Below are positions 42,119-49,924 of a DNA stretch of 64,000 bases, piece after piece. Below the pieces are notes generated by a model that was not told the origin of the DNA, searched no databases, and saw only the letters and a list, made by a program, of their open reading frames with translations. Location of the stretch: IMG/VR virus record IMGVR_UViG_3300032304_000826, positions 38,348 to 102,347 of that record; one strand, written 5' to 3'. Each line of letters begins with the position of its first letter. Position 1 is the first letter of the stretch. The position numbers and the translations under genes are program-made. The DNA comes from a virus.

Positions 42119-44080
42119 ATGGGATACCACGATGAGATAGACACTGGGTATCACGGTGAGACTCGAACAGAAGAGAAACAAAAGCGGGCTCTACGTCTAG
42201 GCACACTTGCAAGAGTGTATCAAGGCGCAGACCGAATTCTTACTGGCGATCCACTAGTGGTAAACATAGTTGACAGCGGACCAGCACCTGCTTGGTCCGA
42301 TGGCGCATCCATAACTCTCAATGCTGAATACATCAATGAGATGGACTTGGAAACGCTAGTACAAATTAACGGCCTCAATTACCATGAGCTAGCCCATCAT
42401 TTGTACACACCACGTAAAGGTACTCCGTTAGTACAGTGGGTTATCGAGAATGATCTATTCCAATCGTTCAATATATTGGAAGATCAACGTATCGATACCT
42501 TGCTGTGTGCACGTTATCCATCAATCATGCCATTCTTGGAAGCTACAGTCTTACGGTATCTAGCCGATAAGCCTGAAGAAGCCATTGGTAATTACTTGGT
42601 GGTGCGTGGTCGTAAGTATCTACCAGTTGAGGTACGGCAAGGCTTTAGAGATATCTTTATAAGGCCTGACCTAATACCAGCCATCTGCAGAATAGTTGAT
42701 GAGTATCGAGTGCTCGCATTCCCTAGGGATTATGCGCGAGCGCAAGAACTTATCAAACAACTGCAAGATGAAGTATTAGTTCACTTGCCTATCCCTTGTT
42801 CAGGCGGCATATCACAATGCGGCCATAGGTCTCCTATACAAAAAGGCAGACCAGAACCTGGCAAGATGCAGGAGTATGACTCAAAGAGAGCTAAAGGAAT
42901 GGGCGTCAGTGAAGACGAGTACGTACCTAGAACCTCTCAAGAGAAGCAACAGCTTGATGAATTGCTAGATGAAGTAGACAGAATGTCAACTGCTCCCGGC
43001 AATGTTAATGACAATGAAGATGGAGAAGATCCTTTAGGTAAAGATCCTCTTGCTGATCTAAACAATCAGATTAAAACATCTCAAGATGCGTTAGCCAAGC
43101 GTGAGGCTTCAATATACTCAACACCATCTGTTGGTCAAGGACATATAGATAGTGTGGGAGGAATCCCAGATGATCTACAAATTACGCTAAACAATGCCCT
43201 GAACAAGGTGCATGAGCGTAAGGATGTTCTAGCCGATGTTAAGCGCAAGCAAAGCATTGTAATCGGTGGTGATGATAAAGGCGGAGAAACTGGTAGGCCT
43301 GGCAAGTTTGATAAGGCAGACGTACCTAGTGCCGCAATGGTTGCTTATCGTAAGTTCGCACACGAACTTCAAAAGCTTCGTGATGACGCAGAACCATTCT
43401 GGGTTAAGGAGATGCCTTCCGGCAAACTCAATGTACCTAGACTTATGCGTGGCGAGGTTGAGGTAGGCAAAGCCTTTGACCGCTGGACTGAACAAGACGA
43501 CAGCACAGATATCGAAGCAATCATCTGCGTTGACCGTTCAGGCTCAATGGGCAGTGGCAATAACGATCAGATGGCATCCATTGCCTGCTGGACTATCAAG
43601 CGTGCCTTAGAGCATATAGATTGTCCAGTAACAGTGTATGCATTTGACGACAAGACTGAGGTGGCTTACTCTCGTACAGAGAAAGCAGACAAGACTCAGT
43701 TTAAATTCATCTATGGCAGCGGTGGTACAGAACCATACGAGTCTCTAATCCTAGCGGAAAAGACTCTTATGTCCTCTACCCGTAGCAATAAGATGTTGTT
43801 CATCATTACTGATGGTGTGTTCAACACAAACAAAAATGATGAAGTCATAGCGCGTATGGCAAAACGAGGAATCCTAACCTCTCTTGTACTAATCATGAGA
43901 ACCAAGGACTACTTAGATGCTAAACGATCCAATGAGGAGGCCATTGCCGAAGGCAGGTCTGCACGTTGGGAGCTAAGACATGGGGCAGAAATATTCGGTA
44001 ACGTTAATAGCGCTGCCGATCTAGTCCCCCTAGCCCGTGCAATCGTAACCGGAGCAATCCGCAAGAAATCAAGGAGGTAG
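42119..44080 (+). CDS. VWA-domain protein, CobT-like partner of the ATPase
   Basis: The 653 aa protein has an HELAHH motif at residues 89-94 in an otherwise helical N-terminal region, with NILEDQRID downstream, recalling zinc peptidases. A charged middle region (DELLDEVDRMSTAPGNVNDN) leads to the C-terminal VWA domain with the MIDAS motif DRSGSMGSG (about 472-480), a conserved Thr/Gly element (YGSGGTEPYESL) and IITDGVFNTN. The gap to the ATPase gene is 9 bp. The pair resembles CobS-CobT or MoxR-VWA systems. Confidence 0.87.
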   Translation: MGYHDEIDTGYHGETRTEEKQKRALRLGTLARVYQGADRILTGDPLVVNIVDSGPAPAWSDGASITLNAEYINEMDLETLVQINGLNYHELAHHLYTPRKGTPLVQWVIENDLFQSFNILEDQRIDTLLCARYPSIMPFLEATVLRYLADKPEEAIGNYLVVRGRKYLPVEVRQGFRDIFIRPDLIPAICRIVDEYRVLAFPRDYARAQELIKQLQDEVLVHLPIPCSGGISQCGHRSPIQKGRPEPGKMQEYDSKRAKGMGVSEDEYVPRTSQEKQQLDELLDEVDRMSTAPGNVNDNEDGEDPLGKDPLADLNNQIKTSQDALAKREASIYSTPSVGQGHIDSVGGIPDDLQITLNNALNKVHERKDVLADVKRKQSIVIGGDDKGGETGRPGKFDKADVPSAAMVAYRKFAHELQKLRDDAEPFWVKEMPSGKLNVPRLMRGEVEVGKAFDRWTEQDDSTDIEAIICVDRSGSMGSGNNDQMASIACWTIKRALEHIDCPVTVYAFDDKTEVAYSRTEKADKTQFKFIYGSGGTEPYESLILAEKTLMSSTRSNKMLFIITDGVFNTNKNDEVIARMAKRGILTSLVLIMRTKDYLDAKRSNEEAIAEGRSARWELRHGAEIFGNVNSAADLVPLARAIVTGAIRKKSRR

Positions 44081-44084
44081 AATC

Positions 44085-44543
44085 ATGGCATACTCTAAAC
44101 TCATACTGGACGCATTAGTGCACAACCCAGATGACAAAGATGTATCACGCATGGTAGTGATTATAAACGAAAGCGCTGTCTATCAAGACTTCGCTGACTT
44201 TCATAAGCATGACCCAGAATGGTGGGAAGCTCTTGCTAACAAAATATATGAGACATCTGCATATCCAAAGATGGCGTTAGCCCCACTTACAATAGCCGCA
44301 AGTCAATACCTCTGCGATCCAGAGCATGAACTTGAGGATAAAATCGTTCCCCTAATATCAAAAGCAATGGCGATAAATGACGATCATCAACCGACTCAAC
44401 GCCTCGCTAAAATCACTCTAGCACTCAAGATGGGTGGAATGGAAAGACCAGATGTTAAAGACATCCGGGATAACGTTCTACCTAAAGTCCTCTCCCTGGT
44501 TAAGCAACTAGACAAAAAGTTAGCGTTAGCTCAGGAGGAATAA
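44085..44543 (+). CDS. Helical protein after the VWA gene, 152 aa
   Basis: The start is 4 bp after the VWA stop with AAGGAGG. It is all-helical with MVVIINESAVYQDFADFHKH, LAPLTIAASQYLCDPEHELE and LKMGGMERPDVKDIRDNVLP. It is probably a third component or adaptor of the ATPase-VWA module because of its tight spacing. No family is recognised. Confidence 0.62.
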   Translation: MAYSKLILDALVHNPDDKDVSRMVVIINESAVYQDFADFHKHDPEWWEALANKIYETSAYPKMALAPLTIAASQYLCDPEHELEDKIVPLISKAMAINDDHQPTQRLAKITLALKMGGMERPDVKDIRDNVLPKVLSLVKQLDKKLALAQEE

Positions 44544-45268
44544 TGCAAGAGTACAAAGAAACACCTGTGTTTTATCGTAGGTGGGCTCGTGTACGTAACT
44601 GGCAAGAAGCAGCGAAGTGGATAGGGGGCGGACGAAGTTCTATAGACCGTCCCCTGTATCACCACAGCTTAGGCATAGCTTACGTAGACCCCGCAAATAA
44701 AAATTCAGACATAGTATTAAACTATCGCTGGAGACAATTACACCGCAAGTTCCAACAACCTGGCGAATACATAGTCAGGTTTACAAAAGATGGTAGAACT
44801 TTTATAAGCGCATCTGTAGGATACAGCAGAGCACAGAGACGCATTATGGAAGAATACGCTAATCTAGTTGACGTTAGATGGGATTACTATAATAAGGCCC
44901 TAGTCATACGACAACCAGATGACCCAATAAACAGCAGCAAAGGATTACGAAAATGCCGCAGATGTGATGGGTCCAAGAAAGAAATCTATACCTGTTCAAT
45001 GGGTTTTTGGACTAGACCAGACCCACAAATGCCCTCACATAATATATCTCGTGAGTGCGGTCATTACGAAGTAGGTGATCTACGTCGTGATGCCCCACAC
45101 CTTATTACAACAGCCTGTGTACGTTGTGAAGGTAAGGGAAAAACAGTACCTCTATCAAGAATACAAAGCTTTAAGTGGCGTCCGAATGAGCACGGTGCTT
45201 TTAAACCGTTAGAGGTAAACCCATCAACCAGCAAGTTAATACTAGAGGAGGAACTATGTACGTCGTAA
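44543..45268 (+). CDS. Zinc-binding protein with two Cys clusters, 241 aa
   Basis: The TAATG overlap couples it to the previous gene. The first 125 residues are basic and globular (YRRWARVRNWQEAAKWIGGG). The C-terminal part has KCRRCDGSKKEIYTCS and TACVRCEGKGKTVPLS, both C-x2-C-(D/E)-G units like DnaJ zinc repeats, with CGHYE between. It may bind nucleic acid or chaperone clients; function unknown. Confidence 0.65.
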   Translation: MQEYKETPVFYRRWARVRNWQEAAKWIGGGRSSIDRPLYHHSLGIAYVDPANKNSDIVLNYRWRQLHRKFQQPGEYIVRFTKDGRTFISASVGYSRAQRRIMEEYANLVDVRWDYYNKALVIRQPDDPINSSKGLRKCRRCDGSKKEIYTCSMGFWTRPDPQMPSHNISRECGHYEVGDLRRDAPHLITTACVRCEGKGKTVPLSRIQSFKWRPNEHGAFKPLEVNPSTSKLILEEELCTS

Positions 45269-45462
45269 TAGATGTGATAACGTCTACATTAATAGGGCCA
45301 TTTGACGAAGAGCAAGAAGCTGTTGACTTTCAGCTTCATGCCTCTGACTTACTGGCTGATGTAGATGCTGGCTCAGAGCTAGAGATACACGAGCTATTCA
45401 CCCCACAAGACTGGGCATTCCAGAACCTTGATGAGGAGATAGCTTCTACCGCATCAATCTAG
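45256..45462 (+). CDS. Small acidic protein, 68 aa
   Basis: The start follows GAGGAGG inside the end of the previous gene (13-bp overlap). MYVVIDVITSTLIGPFDEEQ then EAVDFQLHASDLLADVDAGS forms a small alpha/beta, highly acidic protein. Function unknown. Confidence 0.6.
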   Translation: MYVVIDVITSTLIGPFDEEQEAVDFQLHASDLLADVDAGSELEIHELFTPQDWAFQNLDEEIASTASI

Positions 45463-45507
45463 GATAGGCATCAACACAAACAACCGCAAACAAACAGGGA
45501 GGCAAAT

Positions 45508-46134
45508 ATGGAAAAAGTATGTAGAAACATAGTAACTATGTACTCTTCTGTTGAACGGATCAACGAAATCGTAGACTCACTTAAGACTGAGGATAGAGTT
45601 GTATCTTTCAACAAGCTTCTACCCACTCCACCAGAGTTAGTAGAAGCAGCTAAAACATTAACCTTAACGCCGTCATTAGTTGAGCGTTTTGGTGCTATGG
45701 ACGTAGGCAGCTGGCGTTTGAAGAACTGGGGCTGTCCCATAGACACAATGACTTCTGCGATAGTAGACGAAGCTGAGCTTGACTTTGCTTCTAAGCTTCC
45801 GCCAAAGTTATTAGATAAGCTAAGCGAAGAAGATAAGGCAGAAGCAAGATCATTTGAAAAGGCAGTTGCAATCTCGTTTGAAACAACCGAGACTCCAAAT
45901 GCTTTTGTATTAGCCCTATCAGAAAAGTTTCCGGACATGCGTATGCACTACTCGTACGATAGTGATTCGGAAGATGTCTCGGGATGGCTCGTCGCCTCAA
46001 ACGGCGAAGTGCATACTCACGAGCATTACAATAATTGCCTAACGGTGATTAAGCTACACATCGAGTCATTTAGCAGAGATCACAGCAGCCGGCTGACGAC
46101 TCTGTTAACTGAGGAAGATGAAGACTCAAACTAG
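45508..46134 (+). CDS. Hypothetical protein, 208 aa
   Basis: AGGGAGG precedes the ATG. The N-terminal region VSFNKLLPTPPELVEAAKTL and later SWRLKNWGCPIDTMTSAIVD resemble phage proteins annotated as DUF1281/Api92-like, which share a fold with ferredoxin-like proteins. The C-terminal half has MRMHYSYDSDSEDVSGWLVA. The family call is weak. A CAACACAAAC copy lies in the leader. Confidence 0.6.
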   Translation: MEKVCRNIVTMYSSVERINEIVDSLKTEDRVVSFNKLLPTPPELVEAAKTLTLTPSLVERFGAMDVGSWRLKNWGCPIDTMTSAIVDEAELDFASKLPPKLLDKLSEEDKAEARSFEKAVAISFETTETPNAFVLALSEKFPDMRMHYSYDSDSEDVSGWLVASNGEVHTHEHYNNCLTVIKLHIESFSRDHSSRLTTLLTEEDEDSN

Positions 46135-46152
46135 TAGAAGGGGAAGTAACAA

Positions 46153-46356
46153 ATGTCACAGCAAGACCCTTTCATCTCAATCCAGGTAACGTTCGAATGT
46201 CGCCTGTATCACGGCAGATTAAAAACTCCACTAAGCCTGGAGAATAACTTTCTGCTATACATACGCGACCAATTCACTACAGGCTGGCTTGACAGAAACC
46301 AATTGCGACCCGGGGAAGATATTTGCATTATAGATGCAAAGATTATTTCCGAATAG
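46153..46356 (+). CDS. Hypothetical protein, 67 aa
   Basis: AAGGGGAAG precedes the ATG. The small alpha/beta protein reads SIQVTFECRLYHGRLKTPLS, then LLYIRDQFTTGWLDRNQLRP. No motif is recognised. Confidence 0.55.
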   Translation: MSQQDPFISIQVTFECRLYHGRLKTPLSLENNFLLYIRDQFTTGWLDRNQLRPGEDICIIDAKIISE

Positions 46357-46372
46357 TTTGACACTTGACGGG

Positions 46373-46409
46373 CCCCTAGGCAATGCAGCCGTGCCGTATT
46401 GCCTAGGGG
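46373..46409 (+). promoter_or_regulatory. Perfect 12-bp hairpin before the glycosylase gene
   Basis: CCCCTAGGCAAT (46373-46384) pairs with ATTGCCTAGGGG (46398-46409) around a 13-nt loop. No T-run follows. It resembles the leader hairpins at 40334 and 35159 in lying shortly before a gene start. Confidence 0.6.
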
Positions 46410-46453
46410 ACTTAAGAACCCTAGTAGAGGAAGGAGTTCAAAGAAAGTATATC

Positions 46454-46975
46454 ATGGTGAATACATTCCTGCCTTATGCCGATGAAGTAAAGACAGCAAG
46501 GGCACTAGACGATAAACGCTTGGGTAAGCAACGTGTAGAGAGTCTACAAATATTAAAAGCTAACCTAGGTATGACACTCGGGTGGAGAAACCACCCAGCT
46601 GCAATAATGTGGAGAGGTCATGAGGGCCTCCTTTGCGTATACAATTTACGTATATGCGAAGAGTGGAAAGATCGTGGGTACCAAGATACGGTCTCAACAC
46701 AAACACAAGACATCATGAACACCTTAGGACCAACAGCCTTTAGACGGCCTTGGTGGTGGGGTAATCTTGATTTCCATAGAAGTCATCAATCAAACCTGAA
46801 CAGAAAAGATCCTCATCATTACAACTTTGATGTTCCTGATGACCTGCCATACCTATGGCCAAAAGAAAAAGGAATACTACTAACGAAGGAAGAATCACAT
46901 GCGATCAAAGCTCAATTACTCATTCAAGCTCGCAAAAAATCAAGAGAAGAGCGGAGCTTGGCTGGCAACGGTTGA
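46454..46975 (+). CDS. Pyrimidine-dimer DNA glycosylase-like protein
   Basis: The 173 aa protein starts MVNTFLPYADEVKTARALDD then KRLGKQRVESLQILKA, and GWRNHPAAIMWRGHEGLLCV. This is the signature of the MSMEG_6728/Pyr_excise family related to T4 endonuclease V, which removes UV-induced dimers. The C-terminal part (RRPWWWGNLDFHRSHQSNLN) is also typical. It should protect phage DNA in sunlit water, a habitat inference. Confidence 0.85.
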   Translation: MVNTFLPYADEVKTARALDDKRLGKQRVESLQILKANLGMTLGWRNHPAAIMWRGHEGLLCVYNLRICEEWKDRGYQDTVSTQTQDIMNTLGPTAFRRPWWWGNLDFHRSHQSNLNRKDPHHYNFDVPDDLPYLWPKEKGILLTKEESHAIKAQLLIQARKKSREERSLAGNG

Positions 46976-47147
46976 GATAACTGGAGACTCAGATGCAGTA
47001 CCTGAGGAATCAGTTATTCAATCTGCTTGGACAAGCGTCGCCCCAGCAAAGCGCTGGTGTGCTCAGATGGTTAATCGTAAGTCTATCCGCTGGACAGCTG
47101 ATGAAGAAAGCAAAGTCTTTACAGCTGATGTAGAGGTTAAACTATGA
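46899..47147 (+). CDS. Hypothetical protein, 82 aa
   Basis: The start at 46899 has AGGAAG before it and overlaps the glycosylase end by 77 bp in another frame. The C-terminal part reads AWTSVAPAKRWCAQMVNRKS then IRWTADEESKVFTADVEVKL. The downstream gene starts on its stop (ATGA), which supports it. Function unknown. Confidence 0.55.
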   Translation: MRSKLNYSFKLAKNQEKSGAWLATVEITGDSDAVPEESVIQSAWTSVAPAKRWCAQMVNRKSIRWTADEESKVFTADVEVKL

Positions 47148-47278
47148 AGACTATCTGGCAGTCAAGTGTAACGTCTGAAATGGTCAAAGATCTTGACCCT
47201 AACGAAATAGAAATCCTGATAGCTGACCTCGATGATGCTGTAATGCTTGTATGCCAGGACTTCAACATAGAGGGCTAA
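47144..47278 (+). CDS. Small acidic protein, 44 aa
   Basis: The ATG overlaps the previous stop (ATGA) and its own stop overlaps the next start (TAATG). It encodes MKTIWQSSVTSEMVKDLDPN, EIEILIADLDDAVMLVCQDF and NIEG, an amphipathic acidic peptide. The double coupling is good evidence that it is translated. Confidence 0.6.
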   Translation: MKTIWQSSVTSEMVKDLDPNEIEILIADLDDAVMLVCQDFNIEG

Positions 47279-47445
47279 TGTCAACTAGCAAAGACGATAT
47301 ACAAAAACAAGCAAACGAAGCTATGGATCGAATACGAGACATAGTACAAATAGAGAAGGAGTACATGCATGAGTTCTATCGAGAGGGAGATCTTGATCCA
47401 GAGTCAGATCCTGGAACACATGAACTTGACTATCTCAAGGATTAA
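47278..47445 (+). CDS. Small acidic helical protein, 55 aa
   Basis: Its start sits on the last base of the preceding stop. It encodes MSTSKDDIQKQANEAMDRIR then a Glu/Asp-rich tail (EFYREGDLDPESDPGTHELD). The next gene begins inside it. Function unknown. Confidence 0.58.
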   Translation: MSTSKDDIQKQANEAMDRIRDIVQIEKEYMHEFYREGDLDPESDPGTHELDYLKD

Positions 47446-47590
47446 TCAACGCTTTAATGATTACCTTGAGCGCCAAACAAAAATAACCGAATGCGCCTTA
47501 TGTTACGGGCAAGGAGTTATCTATTACGGCAATGAGGATGATTATACGATTGAATCTTGCCCTGACTGCAACTACAAAGAAGAGAAATAA
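47369..47590 (+). CDS. Zinc-ribbon-like protein, 73 aa
   Basis: The C-terminal half reads TECALCYGQGVIYYGNEDDY followed by TIESCPDCNYK, two C-x2-C knuckles of a zinc ribbon. The N-terminal half is helical. It overlaps the previous gene by 77 bp. It is the last gene of the rightward block, 6 bp before the terminator. Confidence 0.6.
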   Translation: MSSIEREILIQSQILEHMNLTISRINQRFNDYLERQTKITECALCYGQGVIYYGNEDDYTIESCPDCNYKEEK

Positions 47591-47596
47591 AAAACT

Positions 47597-47640
47597 AATC
47601 CCAGGTTAGAGACCAATTGGCTGGTTTCTAACCTGGGATT
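47597..47640. terminator. Strong bidirectional hairpin between convergent blocks
   Basis: AATCCCAGGTTAGAGACC pairs with GGTTTCTAACCTGGGATT over 18 bp with one G-U. On the minus strand TTAGTTTTTTATTT follows, which makes it a terminator for leftward transcripts; the plus-strand tail is weaker. GTTTGTGTCG, one mismatch from the 10-mer motif, adjoins it. Confidence 0.88.
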
Positions 47641-47673
47641 GTTTGTGTCGGGACCGGGACCGGTGACGTGTGA

Positions 47674-47841
47674 TTAGACGCAGGTGCAGTCGTTATCGCA
47701 ATCGCAGGGGGTGTCCCCCATACCGTCATCAATATCCTCATCTTCTAGGACATAGTCTTCTAATTCTTCAAATTCTTCATCATCTAACTCTTCCAATATA
47801 GCGTCATCTATATCTTCATCGATGAATGTCTCTTCTGTCAT
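47674..47841 (-). CDS. Acidic Cys-tailed small protein, 55 aa
   Basis: GAGGAATACCA before the ATG is a good ribosome binding site, and the start is 14 bp past the RNR stop. The protein has about 45 mostly acidic residues (DEEFEELEDYVLEDEDIDDG) and ends in four Cys (TPCDCDNDCTCV). It could be a metal-binding or redox partner of the reductase; this is inference. Confidence 0.6.
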   Translation of the reverse strand: MTEETFIDEDIDDAILEELDDEEFEELEDYVLEDEDIDDGMGDTPCDCDNDCTCV

Positions 47842-47855
47842 TGGTATTCCTCTCT

Positions 47856-49874
47856 TTAGGCGAACTTAATTTCACACACATCAGTTGTACAGTATTCCTC
47901 ACCAGCAGCATCTAACGCATTTCCATTATAGATAGGCGATAGGTCTATTGGCTTAAGTTTACCGACGTAATTATTATACTCTTCTTCGCTAATTTCAGTG
48001 TATGGTTGCTGAGGATATACGTCGTTACCCTTTGGTAAAAATGAGACGGTCTTCAGACGTCCTTCGTACATGTGTAGGATTGTCCCGATATGTTGGGACT
48101 CCGTATCGGTATTAAATGAGAGAGTAACTGAGACTGAGTTGTCCGCCCAGTATGCTTGGGCTAAAGCTGCCAAGTTAGCCTTCTCAAAGATAGATACAGA
48201 TTGCTCTGGGCGTACCGGAACCGACTTAATTGGGAAGTACACGACTGCCGTATTATTAGGATCCGTGACGGAGTCCTCTACTAGGTATTTAGCCTTTGTA
48301 AAGAGTTTTAACATTGGGTCAGACTTAGCAAATCTAATTGAGCGTAGGATGTATTGACCACCGATAGGCCAGTGAACTCCAGGAGTTTCTCCTGCCAGGA
48401 TTGACACAGTGCCGGAAGGCTTAATACTTGTAGTTTTGATTGACTCTCTGATACATAGCCATTCTGAGTACATCTTGTCCCACTTCTGGACTTCAGCGTA
48501 GCCAGTGTCTAACCACTCACGTAACTTAGGCAATCCCTGGGTATCAGCAAAGGCTGCTAATCCAGAGGCTGAACAACCGATACGGCGGTTACGCTGCATG
48601 ATTGCGTTAGTGTTTGGCCAGTGAGTAGGGATGAGTGTGACTGTCTTTGCGTAGAGATAGGCAAATTTGAGTGTACGCATATAGTCTTTAAGGTCTGTAT
48701 GGCGGTTGATATAGGTCTCAACGAGAGTACAACATTCGTAAGACTCCAAAGTCTGCTCCGCACATGGGTTGTAACCTGCAGCTCTGTAATCTTTATTATT
48801 CTCCGGATCGACCAGACGGCCGTACTTCCTTGAAACATCTAGCCAGATAAATCCAGGCTCACCGTTTAGGGCAATCGCCTCTACGAATGGGCTGTAATCC
48901 ATACCTACGGTTGCCTCTAAAGAGTTATTTGACATCCATCCCCAACCCGGCTTCTCTGGGTCATAGGAGTTTCTTTCAGGGAATACTGATGAATTCTTTA
49001 AGTCTACAAAGTCTTTATCGTCAGGTTGACCCAAGGCAAGTTCTGCTGAGCGGCGGACGTTTCCAGATACTACGCATACGCCAATAAGGTTTGCGATATC
49101 TACTATGTCCTTTGTACTTATTTTCTCTCCGGCTCGTCCCTTAAAGAGATTTGTAAGGGCCGTGTGGAGTCTCTCAAGTGGTTCGGATCCAGCTGCGGTT
49201 CCGCCGAACGTTTTGATTGGCGTGCCTGCTGGACGGATCTCTTTGTAATCAAATACTGGAGTCTTCGAATCTGGTCGTAGGTAGGCATTGATGACAAGGG
49301 AGACTGACTCAACCCACCCTTCTCTGGTATCTGGGACGACATATGCTTGCTCACCTTCTGGCTTATAAATTGTGAATTCTTTATTGACACCCTTGGTATC
49401 AAACCCTACCCCGACACCTAGCATTGACGCTTCCATCAAAAATGTAAACGGTGTGGATGGGTCGTTCTTGCTCATATCTGAAGTGCTTACAAAAGCACAG
49501 TTCTGTAGAGCGGCTGAGTTCTTGCCTTCCATTACGAAAGGGGTTCCCATCATCCAAAGTCCTCGGCCTGGCGGAGTCCACTTAAGATTGAACATACGGT
49601 CAAAAGCTTCTTGAGCTGAAGCCTGGGCTTGCTGACCATTCCAGGGAAGTCGATTAGTTTTACAGTGATCCTTCTGAATAGAATACATGCCCTCGATTAC
49701 TCGCTGGCAAACATCTACCCAAGTTTCTTTAGTGCCATCTTCTTTTAATCGTGAGTAAGTTCTCATAAAAGTAATTTCGCCTACCGAGTTTCCTCCGGCA
49801 TCTGTGTACCCCCAAGGTACTTTCTTATCCTTATACGATGCGACAAAATCTTCACTTAAATGAAACGAGAACAC
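47856..49874 (-). CDS. nrdJ: Class II (adenosylcobalamin-dependent) ribonucleoside-triphosphate reductase
   Basis: The protein has 672 aa from GTG at 49874, preceded by GGAG; a TTG 15 bp upstream is the alternative. The monomeric RTPR type is shown by RTYSRL, QNCAFVST (reducible Cys), NPCAEQTLESYECCTLVE (radical Cys about 370 and its pair), IKPSGTVSIL and the C-terminal redox pair CTTDVC. It makes dNTPs from NTPs with B12 as radical source and needs a thioredoxin-like reductant; one is encoded at 56988. Confidence 0.93.
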   Translation of the reverse strand: MFSFHLSEDFVASYKDKKVPWGYTDAGGNSVGEITFMRTYSRLKEDGTKETWVDVCQRVIEGMYSIQKDHCKTNRLPWNGQQAQASAQEAFDRMFNLKWTPPGRGLWMMGTPFVMEGKNSAALQNCAFVSTSDMSKNDPSTPFTFLMEASMLGVGVGFDTKGVNKEFTIYKPEGEQAYVVPDTREGWVESVSLVINAYLRPDSKTPVFDYKEIRPAGTPIKTFGGTAAGSEPLERLHTALTNLFKGRAGEKISTKDIVDIANLIGVCVVSGNVRRSAELALGQPDDKDFVDLKNSSVFPERNSYDPEKPGWGWMSNNSLEATVGMDYSPFVEAIALNGEPGFIWLDVSRKYGRLVDPENNKDYRAAGYNPCAEQTLESYECCTLVETYINRHTDLKDYMRTLKFAYLYAKTVTLIPTHWPNTNAIMQRNRRIGCSASGLAAFADTQGLPKLREWLDTGYAEVQKWDKMYSEWLCIRESIKTTSIKPSGTVSILAGETPGVHWPIGGQYILRSIRFAKSDPMLKLFTKAKYLVEDSVTDPNNTAVVYFPIKSVPVRPEQSVSIFEKANLAALAQAYWADNSVSVTLSFNTDTESQHIGTILHMYEGRLKTVSFLPKGNDVYPQQPYTEISEEEYNNYVGKLKPIDLSPIYNGNALDAAGEEYCTTDVCEIKFA

Positions 49875-49898
49875 ACAGACTCCAATCAAAGGGTAATA

Positions 49899-49919
49899 GC
49901 ACTGTTATCAGATAACAGC
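49899..49919. promoter_or_regulatory. Dyad-symmetric site upstream of the reductase gene
   Basis: CTGTTATCAGATAACAG is a 17-base perfect inverted repeat with one central base. A 20-of-21 match to GCACTGTTATCAGATAACAG recurs at 50568-50588 inside the next gene. The first copy lies between the two genes. It could be an operator controlling nrdJ. Confidence 0.5.
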
Positions 49920-49924
49920 GCAGG

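Larger units (their letters stand above)
1844..46704. repeat. Dispersed polar 10-mer CAACACAAAC, 14 copies
   Basis: Plus-strand copies start at 1844, 35037, 35983, 37236, 38199, 39672, 41151, 43822, 45472 and 46695. Minus-strand copies lie at 10409-10418, 14774-14783, 21850-21859 and 27431-27440. Each copy is on the sense strand of its transcription unit. The preceding base is C or T in every case. Eight lie inside genes (six encode P/S-TQT, two NTN) and six in leaders or intergenic DNA. Chance expectation for a 10-mer on both strands is about 0.1. Confidence 0.85.
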
